From: Orientallactaga sibirica
Taxonomy: Eukaryota; Chordata; Mammalia; Rodentia; Dipodidae
Direction of reading: 5' to 3'
DNA: 64,000 nt
NCBI GenBank assembly: GCA_036365145.1
Contig: JAEOAD010000888.1
Location: forward strand, 620,001 to 684,000
In this document: piece after piece, positions 1-9,650 of the stretch
How positions within the stretch are numbered: the stretch's first letter is position 1
How the letters are laid out: every line of letters begins with the position of its first letter
Notes under the pieces: model-generated
The model's database searches: none
Seen by the model: only the letters and a program-made list of their open reading frames with translations
What the model was told of the DNA's origin: nothing
Program-made: the position numbers and the translations under genes

Positions 1-46
1 GGTTTTGTGGGCAAGCATCTAAACTGCTGAGCCATCTCTCCAGCCC
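1..46 (-). mobile_element. tRNA-derived SINE, 5' end only, cut by window edge
   Basis: The segment ends in the reverse complement of the SINE 5' end (gagccatctctccagccc), preceded by the A/B-box region. The rest of the element lies before base 1. Confidence 0.85.
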
Positions 47-56
47 AGAATTCTTT

Positions 57-210
57 TCTTTTTGTTTGTTTTTCAAGGTAGGGTGTGGCTCTAGTCCAGG
101 CTGACCTGGAATTCACTATGTAGTCTCACAGTGATCTTGAACTCACAGTGATCCTCCTACCTCCTCCTCCTGAGTGCTGAGATTAAAGGTGTACACCACC
201 ACACCTGGCC
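57..210 (-). mobile_element. B1 SINE, reverse orientation
   Basis: A T-rich left end is followed by 'caaggtaggg', 'ccaggctgacctgg' and 'gattaaaggtgtacaccacc', the reverse complement of the 7SL-derived B1 body. Several point changes mark it as moderately old. Confidence 0.9.
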
Positions 211-213
211 CAG

Positions 214-214
<1 letters not shown>

Positions 215-262
<48 letters not shown>

Positions 263-402
263 TGTTAGGTATGGTGTTACTGTAGCTCAAGCTGACCTAG
301 AACTCACTCTGTAGCCTCGACTGGCCTCAAACTCATGGTGATCTTTCTACCTCTGCCTCCCAAGTGGGGAGATTAAAGGCATGAGCCACAGTGCTTGACC
401 TA
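215..402 (-). mobile_element. (ATTT)n tract followed by degenerate B1
   Basis: About 48 bp of ATTT repeats (215-263) run into a diverged reverse B1 (264-402). The repeat looks like an expanded tail of this B1. Confidence 0.8.
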
Positions 403-563
403 AGATGAGAATTCTTATGAAAATTAATATCTAGGTAAGAGTTCTCAGAAGAGACTAAGGTAGATGTTAGCTTTCCAATACTATTATGCAATACTTGAGA
501 TAATCAACATAAAAAGAAGAAAAGTTTAAAAGTGCTCACAATTTTGGAGGTTTCAGGCCATGG

Positions 564-869
564 TTGGTTGATCTTTTTGTTTCTGGACCTGTGGTGACTC
601 AGGAGTATGTGGTATATGAAAGCTGCTCACCTCACAGTGGCCGGGTTGCACCCCACAATCCCTTTCAACGGCATGCCCCCAATGACCTAAAACCTTTCAC
701 TAGGCCTCACCTTGCAAAGGCTCCAGCACCTTTCAAAAGTGTCAAGCCAAAGACTAAGCCCTTAACCCAGGAGTCTTTGGGGAATATTCCAGATTCAAAA
801 CTATGGCAAGAAAGACGTCAAGCAGAGATGAACTTGGGGAAGGTTCTAGAAAGAGTATCTGTAGCCTAG
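564..869 (+). other. Unidentified 101-codon ORF, possible retrocopy or exon remnant
   Basis: This ORF runs from ATG at 564 to a TAG ending at 869 and does not overlap any repeat I recognise. The C-terminal part is Lys/Pro-rich, then turns into a helix-like charged end (residues about 80-101, including KLWQERRQAE). The composition looks more like real protein than the SINE-derived ORFs nearby. I do not recognise the protein. No splice sites, poly-A tail or duplication were found that would prove a retrocopy. It may be a fragment of a processed pseudogene, an old exon or chance. No function is assigned. Confidence 0.25.
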
Positions 870-1454
870 CTCTTCAGGGAGCTCTGGAATATGAGGCGAG
901 AAAGCTGGCTTCCACACACCTGCACCCAATAGTCATTGGTTGAGAATCCCCGACACAAAGGCCCGAGTCTTTCCAGTTCACTGCGTGTGCCTTGATGCCC
1001 TGCTGGTAGCCTGCAGGCAGCAGCCATCAGGGAGAGACAACCTCAGCCGTGACAGAAGTAAAGCATGCAGAAGCTGGGCTGCCCATGTGAGATGTCAAGG
1101 GTTCCACAGGATCTTGGGAGAGTATTAACCGTGTGGGCTGCAATGTGTCACTCAGTGTCTTTGGAAAGAAGAGCCTAAGATTGGGAGCAGCAGACACCAA
1201 CTAGCTTCTCAAATGGAGAATGCATTAACTCATTTCTGTGGCTCAAAGCTAATAGAGAGAGCAGCATAATGATAGTAATTTTTGTAAGATTTCACAAATG
1301 ATCACAATATCTGTGTCATTCTCTAGAAAAAATGAAAACGCTAAAATTAACTTACAAAAAGAAGGAAAACCTTGATAGGTCAATATTAATGGATGAAAAT
1401 TTAGAAAGCATTTCAAAGAACTACCTCTCTTCCTGCCAGATTGGTCAAATAAAT
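870..1454. other. Intergenic stretch, nothing recognised
   Basis: I see no SINE, L1 or simple repeat here. Short ORFs at 940-1128 and 1332-1514 have no recognisable homology. Confidence 0.5.
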
Positions 1455-1463
1455 TGGATGAAT

Positions 1464-1731
1464 CTTTTTTTTTTTTCCTTCTTGAGGAAAGCCCAACAGA
1501 TTGCCTTTTTTTAAATGTGAGAGTGAGTGAGACAGTGTGAGAGAGAATTGGCACGCCAAGGGCTCCAGCCATTGCAATCAAACTCTAGATGCTTGTGCCT
1601 CTTTGTGTGCATGTGTGACCTTGTAGGATTATGTCACTGTGCGTCTGGTTTATATGGGACCTGGAAAGTAGAACATGAGTACTTAGGCTTCACGGGCAAG
1701 TGCCTTAAACGCTAAGCCATTTCTCCAGCCC
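1464..1731 (-). mobile_element. tRNA-derived SINE with short 3' trailer
   Basis: The SINE body (1517-1731) ends 'gctaagccatttctccagccc'. Its tail side has a T-run (1464-1479), about 30 bp of non-SINE sequence and a second T-run. Similar words TGGATGAATC (1455) and TGGATGAGTT (1732) flank the whole block, so the trailer may have come with the SINE. Confidence 0.75.
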
Positions 1732-1798
1732 TGGATGAGTTCTTATCACCTTTCATTCATCATTTAGGTTATTCTAGAGCCTAAAGAAATCAGGACTG

Positions 1799-1991
1799 TG
1801 ACATAGTCTTTTTTTTTTTTTTTTTTTTTTTTTGTTTTTCGAGGTAGGGTCTCACACTAGCTCAGGCTGACCTGGAATTCACTATGTAGTCTCAGGGTGG
1901 CCTCGAACTCATTGCGATCCTCCTACCTCTGCCTCCCAAGTGCTGGGATTAAAGGCATGCACCACCACGCCTGGCTGACATAGTCTTTTTT
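1799..1991 (-). mobile_element. B1 SINE with 16-bp target-site duplication
   Basis: A long T-run and full reverse B1 lie between two copies of TGACATAGTCTTTTTT (1799-1814 and 1976-1991). The near-intact body and duplication indicate a fairly young insertion. Confidence 0.92.
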
Positions 1992-2038
1992 AAAGAACTG
2001 GTAAAACTGAAGCCTGACAAGGACAGTGCATACATGGA

Positions 2039-2101
2039 AACACACATAAATACACACATATACAGAGATATACACACAGGCACAGAGACACACACATAGA
2101 G
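2039..2101. repeat. Imperfect CA/ATA-rich simple repeat
   Basis: Interrupted acacac/atacac units, directly to the left of the L1 tip insertion. Confidence 0.7.
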
Positions 2102-2251
2102 TAAGCTGGCTTTCTTTCTTTCTTTTTTAGCTTTCTATTTTTAAACTCTTTTGTTGACAACTTCCATAAATGTAAACAAGTGTACCACGATCATAATCTC
2201 CTCCCACCACCCTCATTTTCCCCTCCCAATTTCCCCTAAGCTGGCTTTCTT
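2102..2251 (-). mobile_element. 5'-truncated L1 3' tip with 15-bp duplication
   Basis: TAAGCTGGCTTTCTT occurs at 2102-2116 and 2237-2251. The roughly 120 bp between matches, in reverse, the L1 3' UTR end seen at 32905-33050 ('gttgacaac', 'catcataatc', 'cccaccac'). The T-rich left end is the poly-A tail. This is a very short, complete L1 insertion. Confidence 0.85.
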
Positions 2252-2790
2252 AAACAAATATAAAATCATTAGGAAATATGTCTAAACAATATATTTACTT
2301 CCACCTGAAAGGCACCCTACATGAGATGCAGATGTGTGATTTTTCATTGGCCAGCACTGAATAATCTTCCTGTAGGGGCACCTCACTGTAGATGGGAGGT
2401 GGCTCTGTCTCCTACAGTGGTGGCTGCAGGGAGATGAGCTCTTTATGTCTCTGCTGCTGGGGAGAAGATCTAGGACCTAGCCTGACACACAGCATGTCCA
2501 CTTTGGGTTAGAGTGATAATGGTGTGACAGCCAGTGTTCACACTATTCACGGACATGCATAGTGGCCTCAGAGTTGAGCAGTTTGGCTGCTGTCCAGCGG
2601 CAGTGCCATCTGCCATCAGTTTCGCTGTGGGTGCCAACAATGACATCTTAGCAGCATTTCCTGGAGCAGGCTCTTGGCTCTGTTTTGTCTTCTTTGATTT
2701 CCCCCGTTTCACTCTGAAGCTTTTCTGGCAGGCCTGTGAGTTTCTCTATATGCTTCCAGTGAAGTTCTAAGCTCAAGTTAGCAAAAGCAA
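2252..2790. other. Intergenic stretch, nothing recognised
   Basis: There is no recognisable transposon. A minus-strand ORF at 2470-2712 has a Lys-rich start but no homology I can name. Confidence 0.4.
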
Positions 2791-2792
2791 TT

Positions 2793-3180
2793 TATGTTGT
2801 TTCTGGGTTACTTTGCTCACTGCAGTGACCAAGTACTTGAAAGAAGCAATCGACAGGAGGAGTAGTGTTTCAGGGATACAGTCCACCATGGCAGGGGAAG
2901 CATGGCCATGGAGCCAGGGCTCCCACGTGGCATTGGCTTACTGTGTTAGGAAGCACACAGCTAGACCAGTGAAGCTGTCCTGTAACTCTCATGACCTGCT
3001 CCTATGGTCTACAGCCACCAGGTCCAAAAGGTTCCACAGCCTCCCCACAAACAGCTCCACCATCTGGGAACCGAGTGTTCAAACACATGGGCCTGTGGGG
3101 CACCTTCCACATCCCAACCACAGCACACTGTTCCCAAGAACCTCTGACAAGCTCACACTGCCAAGGAGAAAAGCCTGGAT
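2793..3180 (+). repeat. Medium-reiterated old interspersed repeat, family not assigned
   Basis: Phrases such as 'cagtgaccaagtacttg', 'accatggcaggggaagcatgg' and 'gttcaaacacatgggcctgt' resemble a rodent interspersed repeat I know from mouse sequence but cannot name with confidence. Related copies are suspected at 22719-23100 and 62975-63335. Confidence 0.5.
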
Positions 3181-3189
3181 GCTCATTTT

Positions 3190-3440
3190 TGTTGGTGTGC
3201 AGAAAGCATTTGATAAAATTCAAGATCTATTTCTAATAATGACCTTGTCTGAAGAAGGAATGCATGGATACCACTTTAATGTGATAAATAATATATATCT
3301 CAAACCAGAAGCCAGCATCTTGCTTAGTGGTGAGGTCCTGGGAGCCCCATTATCAATGGCACAAACATTACAGGCCTTCTTACTCATTATTATTACTAAC
3401 AGAGTTCTGCAAGGGCAGTTAGACAAGACAGAAAAAAAGA
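3190..3440 (+). pseudogene. L1 ORF2 reverse-transcriptase fragment, degenerate
   Basis: The translation reads KAFDKIQ, then a stretch matching the L1 ORF2 pattern 'I.G...N.I..IY.KP.A.I.L.GE'. This is the N-terminal part of the reverse-transcriptase domain. The catalytic YADD region is absent and the flanks do not continue the ORF2 frame. It is a dead fragment of about 250 bp. The surrounding 229-codon ORF is a chance fusion with the older repeat upstream. Confidence 0.7.
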
Positions 3441-3575
3441 TGAAGAACAAATGTGATCAAACAAGAGACAAGATTGTCTCCCATCTTGACATGAACTCTT
3501 GAAAAACCTCATGAGAATCAACTGAAAATTAAGAGAAAGAATCAAAGATCATTAAAGATGGATGGTTATTGACAA

Positions 3576-3733
3576 AGATAGCTCAGCAGTTAAAGGCACT
3601 TGCTTGCAAAGCCAGTCTCAGTTCAATTCACAGGCTATCTTCATAAGCCAGACACTAAAAGTGGTGCAAATGTCTGGTGTTCATTTGCAGAGGTAAGAGG
3701 TCTGGCATGCACATGCACATGCCCATATGAGTG

Positions 3734-3775
<42 letters not shown>
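3576..3775 (+). mobile_element. tRNA-derived SINE with (CA)n tail
   Basis: A diverged body ('gatagctcagcagttaaaggcacttgc') ends in a pure CA run at 3736-3775, probably grown within the tail. Confidence 0.85.
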
Positions 3776-3778
<3 letters not shown>

Positions 3779-3807
3779 TCAATAAAAAAAAATTAAAATC
3801 CCATTCC

Positions 3808-4012
3808 TGGGCTGGAGAGATGGGCTAATCTGTTAAGGTGCTTGCCTGCAAAGCCTAACAACCTGGATTTGATTCCCCAGTCCCCATGTGGAGTCAGATG
3901 CACAAAGTGGTGCATGCATCTGGAGCTCATTTACAGTGGGTAGAGTCCCTGGCGCACCCAAGCACATACACACTCTCTTTCTCTCTGCTTGGAAATAAAT
4001 TTTAAAAATATT
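3808..4012 (+). mobile_element. tRNA-derived SINE
   Basis: Full-length forward element: 'gggctggagagatgggctaa', an internal 'gtggtgcatgcatctggagctc', then a CT-rich end and an A-rich tail. Confidence 0.92.
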
Positions 4013-4149
4013 TTTTAAAATCCCATTCCTCATAGAGAAAAAATAGGAACTTATTAATTTGTGTGAAATCTAAAAGGACACTATAGCCTCTGAGGGACAT
4101 AAACAACCCCTGATTGGCTTTCATTTTTATTTTACTTATTTTTGTGTGC

Positions 4150-4218
4150 TAGGGATGGGACTCAGGACATTGTGCATGCTAGGTGAGTGCAGTAATACTG
4201 CATTCCACCCTCAGCCCT
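4150..4218 (-). mobile_element. ID/tRNA-Ala-type SINE fragment
   Basis: Reads 'ctagggatgggactcaggac...tgcatgctagg...ctcagccc', the reverse of an ID-like element. Old and diverged. Confidence 0.6.
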
Positions 4219-4248
4219 CCTGTATGGTTTAAAAAACACATACTCCAT

Positions 4249-4352
4249 GCCTGGTGTGGTGGCACATGCCTCTAATCCCAGCACTCAGGAGGCAAAGGTA
4301 GGAGGATCACCAGGTCAGCCTAGACTAGAATGAGACCTCGGAAAACCAGGGG
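4249..4352 (+). mobile_element. B1 SINE with internal deletion
   Basis: Forward B1 start 'gcctggtgtggtggcacatg' jumps from 'aggatcacc' to 'aggtcagcc', missing about 40 bp of the middle. Confidence 0.85.
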
Positions 4353-4630
4353 GAAAAAAAGACATACTCCATTTCAGACACAATGAATATTGTGATGATG
4401 TCAATTCATCTAAATTAACCCCAGAAAAATAAATTTAAGACACTTGGCAAACAAACAGCAAATAAAATATAAGAGGAGATGATGGCCTATCAGACAGTTC
4501 AGTATATTCTAAAGTTATATTACCTCTGGAGTATAAAGACATCTCTTCAGACACTAAATGTATCTCAAGTTTAAGAGATGATGAAAGTAGAAAGTAAAAA
4601 GTCTTTTGGAGAGGGTTATATTATTGTTAT

Positions 4631-4780
4631 TTTGTTGTTGTTTTGAGGCAGGGTCTTACTCTAGCCCAGGCTGATCTGGAACTCACTCTGTAGGCCAGGC
4701 TGGCCTCAAACTCATAGCAATCCTTCTACCTATGCCTCCAGAGTGCTGGGATTAATGGTGTGCATCACCACACCTAGCCA
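4631..4780 (-). mobile_element. B1 SINE
   Basis: Full reverse B1 with 'gaggcagggtcttactctag' and 'gtgctgggattaatggtgtg'. Confidence 0.9.
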
Positions 4781-4918
4781 GATTATTTTCTTTAATGGTG
4801 CTGAGCAACTGACTAGTCATGTAGTATGAAGGAAAAAACAAGGCCTTGTGTTAGACTGTTTCTATTGCTATAACAGGATATCCAATACTGTGTAAGTTGA
4901 TAAAGAAAGGGAGGCTTG

Positions 4919-5123
4919 GGCTGGAGAGATGGCTTAGCAGTTAAGGCATTTGCCTGCAAAGTCAAAGGACCTTGGTTTGATTCCCCAGGACCCATGTAAG
5001 CCAGGTACACAAAGTGATGCATGTGTGTGGAGTTTGCAGTGGCTGGGGGCCCTGAAGCACCCATTCTCTCTCTCTCTCTGCCTCGTTCTCTCTTGCTATC
5101 TCAAATAAAAATTAATTTAATTT
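4919..5123 (+). mobile_element. tRNA-derived SINE
   Basis: Forward element 'gggctggagagatggcttag' through the CT-rich 3' region to an A-rich tail. Confidence 0.92.
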
Positions 5124-5182
5124 AAAAATTAAGAAAAGAAACATGCTTCTTTTAAAAGGTGGCTTTTAAATTTAATTTAATT

Positions 5183-5506
5183 TAATGGTGGTGTGTGTGT
5201 GTGTGTATATTTATGCTTGAATCTGAGTGCATACATAACATTTAGCATGTGTGGAGGTCATAGGACAACCTCAGTCAGTCCTTGCCTTTCCCCTTTGTTT
5301 GAGGAAGGCTCACAGTTGCATTGACCAAGCCGCTGGCTCACAGGGATTTCAGGACTTTCCTGTGTCTGCATGCCATCTTGACGTAGGTATGCTGGGATGA
5401 TCGACACTTGCACTACTGTGTGTGGCTTTATATGGGTCTGAGGACCTGAATCAGATACTCATACTTGTGCAGCAGGAACTTTATCTACTGAGCCATCTTC
5501 CCAGCT
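5183..5506 (-). mobile_element. B3-like SINE with TG-rich end
   Basis: A TG run (5183-5207) is followed by 'gtgtggaggtcataggacaac' and, much later, 'tactgagccatcttcccagct', the arrangement of a reversed B3-type element. Confidence 0.65.
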
Positions 5507-5524
5507 GCCCCCTGCCCACACACT

Positions 5525-5733
5525 TTTAAAAATAGGGTCTCATGTAGCCCAGACTCAAACTTACTGTGTAGTTGAGTATGATCTCGAAATTCTGATCCTT
5601 CTGCCTCCACCTCGAGAGTGCTGGGGTTGTAGGTGTACCCCACCATTCCCACTTATATGGTGTTGGCTATAGAACCTGAGGCCTCTTGCACGCCAAGAAA
5701 GCAACTCTAACCACTGAACCACATCCATAAGGC
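5525..5733 (-). mobile_element. B4-like composite SINE (B1 plus ID halves)
   Basis: A degenerate reverse B1 ('tagggtctcatgtagccc', 'gagtgctggggttgtagg') is joined to an ID-like half ending 'taaccactgaaccacatcc', the B4 architecture. Confidence 0.6.
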
Positions 5734-5899
5734 TCAGGCCTCTGGAAGCTGGCAAGTCGGAAACCTGGTGTTGGCATTTGGTTACGCTCTTGTGCCTTGC
5801 TGTTTCAACTCATGGCAGAAAGCAGGAGGGCAGGAAGCATGGAAACACTTGAAAAGTGGAGGAGATTAAACTTGCTTTATAACAACCTGCCTTCACAGC

Positions 5900-6253
5900 C
5901 TAGGAGATGAATCAGTTGGTGAAATCTGGGTCCCCAGAACCCATGTAAAAGCCTGGCCTGGTGGTGTATGCTTATAATATCAGCACTGATGGAGAGGGAA
6001 AGAGACAGGGAATCCCTGATGAGACTCACTGGCTAGCTGAATTAGTGAGAGACCTTATAATCCCAGCACTCAGGAGGCAGATGGATTGAGGCCACCCTGA
6101 GAAAGAGAGGTCAGCCTGGGCCAGAGTGGAATCCCTGATGAGCCTTTAACTCACTGTGAGTGGCTGAGACTGAATTGCAGGCCAGTGAGTGAGACTTGAA
6201 AAAAAACAAATAATAATAATAATAATAGTCAATAACAATAACAATAATAATAA
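5900..6253 (+). mobile_element. Old SINE mosaic ending in (AAT)n
   Basis: Fragments of a B3-like element and a partial B1 ('cttataatcccagcactcagg') are interleaved, ending in an AAT/AAC microsatellite (6205-6253). Boundaries are uncertain. Confidence 0.5.
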
Positions 6254-6321
6254 GGTTGGGGTCAAGGGAATGGGATGGAGAGGAAGAAAGGTGGGAGGAG
6301 GCTTAATCAAAAGTTAAGATG

Positions 6322-6448
6322 AGAAAGCTGGGCATGGTGGTGCATGCCTTTAATCCCCCAGCACTTGAGTTCAAGGCCACACTGAGACCACATGGTGAGT
6401 TCCAGGCAGAGTGAGTCCCTACCTTGAAAACCCTTGAAAAAAAAAAAA
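6322..6448 (+). mobile_element. B1 SINE inside L1
   Basis: Forward B1 with a small internal deletion, between AAAGTTAAGATG at 6310-6321 and 6449-6460, a 12-bp target duplication. Confidence 0.88.
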
Positions 6449-6465
6449 AAAGTTAAGATGGTATG

Positions 6466-6717
6466 GGGCTGGAGAGATGGTTTAGCAGTTAAGGTGCCTC
6501 AAGGCCTAAGAACTCCTGAGACATTTAGCCAGATGCAAAAGTTACATGTGCCAGGTCATCCTGGCTGAGAAGCCCTGGCATGCCCATTCTCTCTCTGACT
6601 CTGTGTCTCTCTTGAGCCGGGCGTGGTGACCCTTTAATCCCAGCACTTGGGAGGCAGAGGTAGGAGGAAAACCTGAGATAGTTAATTCCAGGTCAAATGA
6701 GAAACCTCGAAAAAAGA

Positions 6718-6763
<46 letters not shown>

Positions 6764-6769
6764 TTTTAA
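6466..6769 (+). mobile_element. tRNA-SINE/B1 composite inside L1
   Basis: A tRNA-SINE (6466 to about 6616) passes without an A-tail into B1 (about 6617-6710) and an (AAAT)n tail. AAAGTTAAGATGGTAT before it and AAAGTTAAGATGTTAT after it flank the whole unit. Confidence 0.85.
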
Positions 6770-7179
6770 AAAGTTAAGATGTTATGAACAAGCCACATGA
6801 AAACCAAATTCCTCACTAGCAAATAACATATATGTTTACAAAAAAGAGAATTTGGGCAGAAGTATCCTATGATTGTGGATAATGTTGTCACTAGAAGCCA
6901 AAGATTGTTATTAGAAAAGTTTCAGTGCCAGGGGTGGGATACTTTCCAGCAAGTTGTTGGCTAGGGAGGCTCCCCTATCATGCCCCAACACATTTCAGGT
7001 TATTGCCAAGGCTCTTGGTTGCCCACCAGAACTAGATAATCAGACCTTATTCTAAAGACTTCACATGCTTGGGCTGCCGGATGCTGTCAGGATGCTGGAT
7101 AGAACTATGCAGCATGCAGACTTTGTGGGGAGAAAAGACATCAATGGTCTTAACCAGCAGTGGACCCTGCAAACTTAAA

Positions 7180-7381
7180 AAAAATTATGAAAGAGAATTG
7201 GTGTGCTAGGGCTCCTGCCACTGCAATCGAACTCCAGATGTTTGCACCACCTTGTGCACATGTGCACCTTGTGCACTTGAGTCACCTCATGTGTCAGGCT
7301 TACGTGGGACCCAGAGAGCCAAGCATGGGTCCTTAGGCTTTGCAGGCAAGTGCCTTAACTGCTAAGCCTTTTCTCCAGCCC
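7180..7381 (-). mobile_element. tRNA-derived SINE inside L1
   Basis: Reverse element from 'gagaattggtgtgctagggc' to 'taagccttttctccagccc'. Confidence 0.9.
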
Positions 7382-7548
7382 AACCCTGAAAACTTTATGG
7401 CTGGCCAGCCAGGTGAAATGTAACAACCGATGCAATGGTGGCATGTTTGTTATGGGAGAAAACAGCTGCTCTCAGTTTGGTCTTGAGGCCTGCTCCACAG
7501 GAAGGAATTCATGCCTGGTTCTGAAAACCTAATCAAAAACCTATTTCT

Positions 7549-7732
7549 GGCCGGGCGTGGTGGAGCACGCCTTTAATCCCAGCACTCAGGAGGTAGAGGT
7601 AGGAGGATCACCATGAGTTCGAGGCCACCCTGAGACTACATAGTGAATTCCAGGTCAGCGTGAGCTAGAGTGAGATCCTGCCTCAAAAAACAAACAAACA
7701 AACAAACAAACAAACAAACAAACAAAAAAACC
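7549..7732 (+). mobile_element. B1 SINE inside L1 with (CAAA)n tail
   Basis: Forward B1 starting 'ggccgggcgtggtggagcac', near-consensus, with a tail of about 11 AAAC units. Confidence 0.92.
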
Positions 7733-8318
7733 CTTTTCTGAGGAGGTCATAAGCCCTAAGGTGGGAACTACTACAGTTGTCTGCCTAAATGGATATGTTA
7801 TGCCTACCAAAATGCCCTCTAAACACCTACATTTATGCCCATATATTAATGCTACTCTCGTGGTTAGAGGAGGCTTCTCTTTCAGATGGCACTGAGTGAT
7901 CAGTGCAGTGACTGAAAAATGGCCAAAGCACTGAGAAGTGACAGTGGAGTGAGTGTTCTGCCCTGCATCACACTCTCCAAGGCTCAGGCACCATTGAGGA
8001 AAAGATGGCAGAAAAGAATGTAGGAGCCAAAGGATGGAGGGGAGTGCTTTGGAATGCTGTCTTCTAGGCACAAACTGGCTGTTGCCTTCAAAACCTCGCA
8101 GTAGCGGCCAGTATCTGCATAGGACCTATATAATGTTGGGCCCATCAACAGGTTGTCATAGATGATGCAGGAGGGAAAAAAAAAAAACTCCATCAAAACG
8201 ACCCCTCCCCCAAAAAACCCCACCACATCAAAATAGATGGACTAATTGGAAAGAAGAGAGGGTTCAGTGCATGAGGATGGGGCAGGGGGACAAAAGAGGG
8301 TGGTAGGAAGGGATTATA

Positions 8319-8569
8319 TAATTTTTATTTTTGGAGAGAGATAGAGAGATAGGGAGAGGAAGACAGAGATGGGCACGCCAGCAGCCTCTCAGCTGCTGCA
8401 AAAGAAATCCAGATGTGCACCCCCTTGTGGTCAAGTGCGGCATTGTGTCCTTGCGTCACTTTACATCTGGCTAAATGTGGGACTTGGAGATTGGAACCAC
8501 TGGAGATTGGAACCAGCATTCTTAGGCCTAGGAGACAGGTGCCTTAAATCTAAGCCATTTCTTCAGTCC
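8319..8569 (-). mobile_element. tRNA-derived SINE, long type II form
   Basis: This variant has an extra internal block with the duplicated word 'ggagattggaacc' (twice around 8487-8512) and 'cagcagcctctcagctgctg'. GATTATATA flanks both sides. Confidence 0.88.
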
Positions 8570-8676
8570 AGATTATATACATTTTAAATAATTTTTTTTA
8601 AAAAAGCAAAAACCATTTTGTAAAATGTCAAAGGTGAACAGAAGAGATAAATAGCTTATTTTAAAAAATAAGGTAG

Positions 8677-8876
8677 GGCTGGAGAGATGGCTTAGGGGTT
8701 AAGGCACCTGCCTCCTAACCCTCAGAACACTGGTTCCAATCTTCAGCGGTTCCAATCTCCAGGTCCCACGTTTAGCCAGATGCAAAGTGACGCAAGGGTG
8801 CAATGCTGCACTTGGCCACAAGGGGGCGTGCACATCTGGATTTCGTTCTCAGCAGCTGAGACACTGCTCGCGCCCA

Positions 8877-8921
<45 letters not shown>

Positions 8922-8976
8922 CTCTCTGTGTCTCTCTCCGAAAAAAATAAGATAAAATAAAAAGTTTAAAAAAAAT
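8677..8976 (+). mobile_element. tRNA-derived SINE, long type II form
   Basis: Forward copy of the long variant: doubled 'ggttccaatct', 'tttagccagatgcaaagtg', 'cacaagggggcg', then a long CT run (8881-8917). Confidence 0.9.
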
Positions 8977-8985
8977 AAGGTAGAG

Positions 8986-9212
8986 GGCCTGGAGAGCTAG
9001 CTTAGTGGTTAAGCCCTTGCCTGTGAAGCCTAAGAACCCCGGTTCGAGACTTGATTCCCCAGGACCCACATAAGCCAGATGCACAAGGTGGCGCATGCAT
9101 TTGGAGCTCATTTGCAGTGGCTGGAGGCCCTGGTGGGCACCCATTATCTCTGTATCTATCTGCCTCTTTCTCCATCTATTGCTTTCACATAAATAAATAA
9201 AATAAACAAAAA
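8986..9212 (+). mobile_element. tRNA-derived SINE
   Basis: Forward type I element, with a small duplication in the B-box region ('ggttcgagacttgattcccc'). Confidence 0.9.
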
Positions 9213-9493
9213 AATTTTAAAAATAAGGTAGAGAGTGATTAAGAAACACCCTCACCCACATACATATGAATGTGCATGCATGCGCAATAACCACCTGTAC
9301 CCATACTAAAAAGAAGTTATGGAGAGGGCTCTGTCCCCATGACTCACCCCTCTTTGCTGGGTCCCACCTCCCAACACTGCCTTGTGGGGAGAATGTAACT
9401 GAAACCAAATGAAATATAAGCAAAACTCAAATATCATTGGCTCCATAGTAGGCTCCCTCACACCTGAGGGAGACAACATTAAAAATAAGGGGA

Positions 9494-9650
9494 CTGCTGG
9501 GCATGGTGGTGCATGCCTTTAATCCCAACACTCAGGAGGCAGAGGTAGGAGGATCACTGTGAGTTTGAGGCCATCCTGAGACTACATAGTGAATTCCAGG
9601 TCAGCCTGGGCTAGAGTGAGACCCTATGTCAACAAACCAAAACAAAAAAA
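9494..9650 (+). mobile_element. B1 SINE
   Basis: Near full-length forward B1 ending 'accaaaacaaaaaaa'. Confidence 0.92.

Larger units (their letters stand above)
6254..8318 (+). mobile_element. L1 3' UTR, 5'-truncated, with SINEs inserted
   Basis: Pieces at 6254-6321, 6782-7178, 7382-7548 and 7733-8318 align in order with the L1 3' UTR at 34000-35100. Shared words include 'gtgccagg.atgggata', 'gttgctggctaggga', 'attgccaaggctcttggtt' and 'accttccaaggctcagg'. Four SINE blocks interrupt it. No ORF2 remains. The poly-A end is blurred by the SINE at 8319. Confidence 0.8.

Noticed and set aside
2813..3502. 229-codon ORF
   Set aside because: It joins an old interspersed repeat with a degenerate L1 ORF2 fragment in the same frame by chance. 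Only the L1 part has protein homology.
3736..3775. CRISPR-like regular repeats
   Set aside because: These and the other short periodic runs are dinucleotide microsatellites in SINE tails. No array of repeats with unique spacers exists.
4919..4990. tRNA gene candidates in SINE 5' ends
   Set aside because: The SINE heads keep A- and B-box-like words because they derive from a tRNA, but they do not fold into a complete tRNA and are part of dispersed elements.
8743..9144. 133-codon minus-strand ORF and many similar small ORFs
   Set aside because: They are translations of tRNA-SINE and B1 copies. The same peptides recur wherever these SINEs occur.
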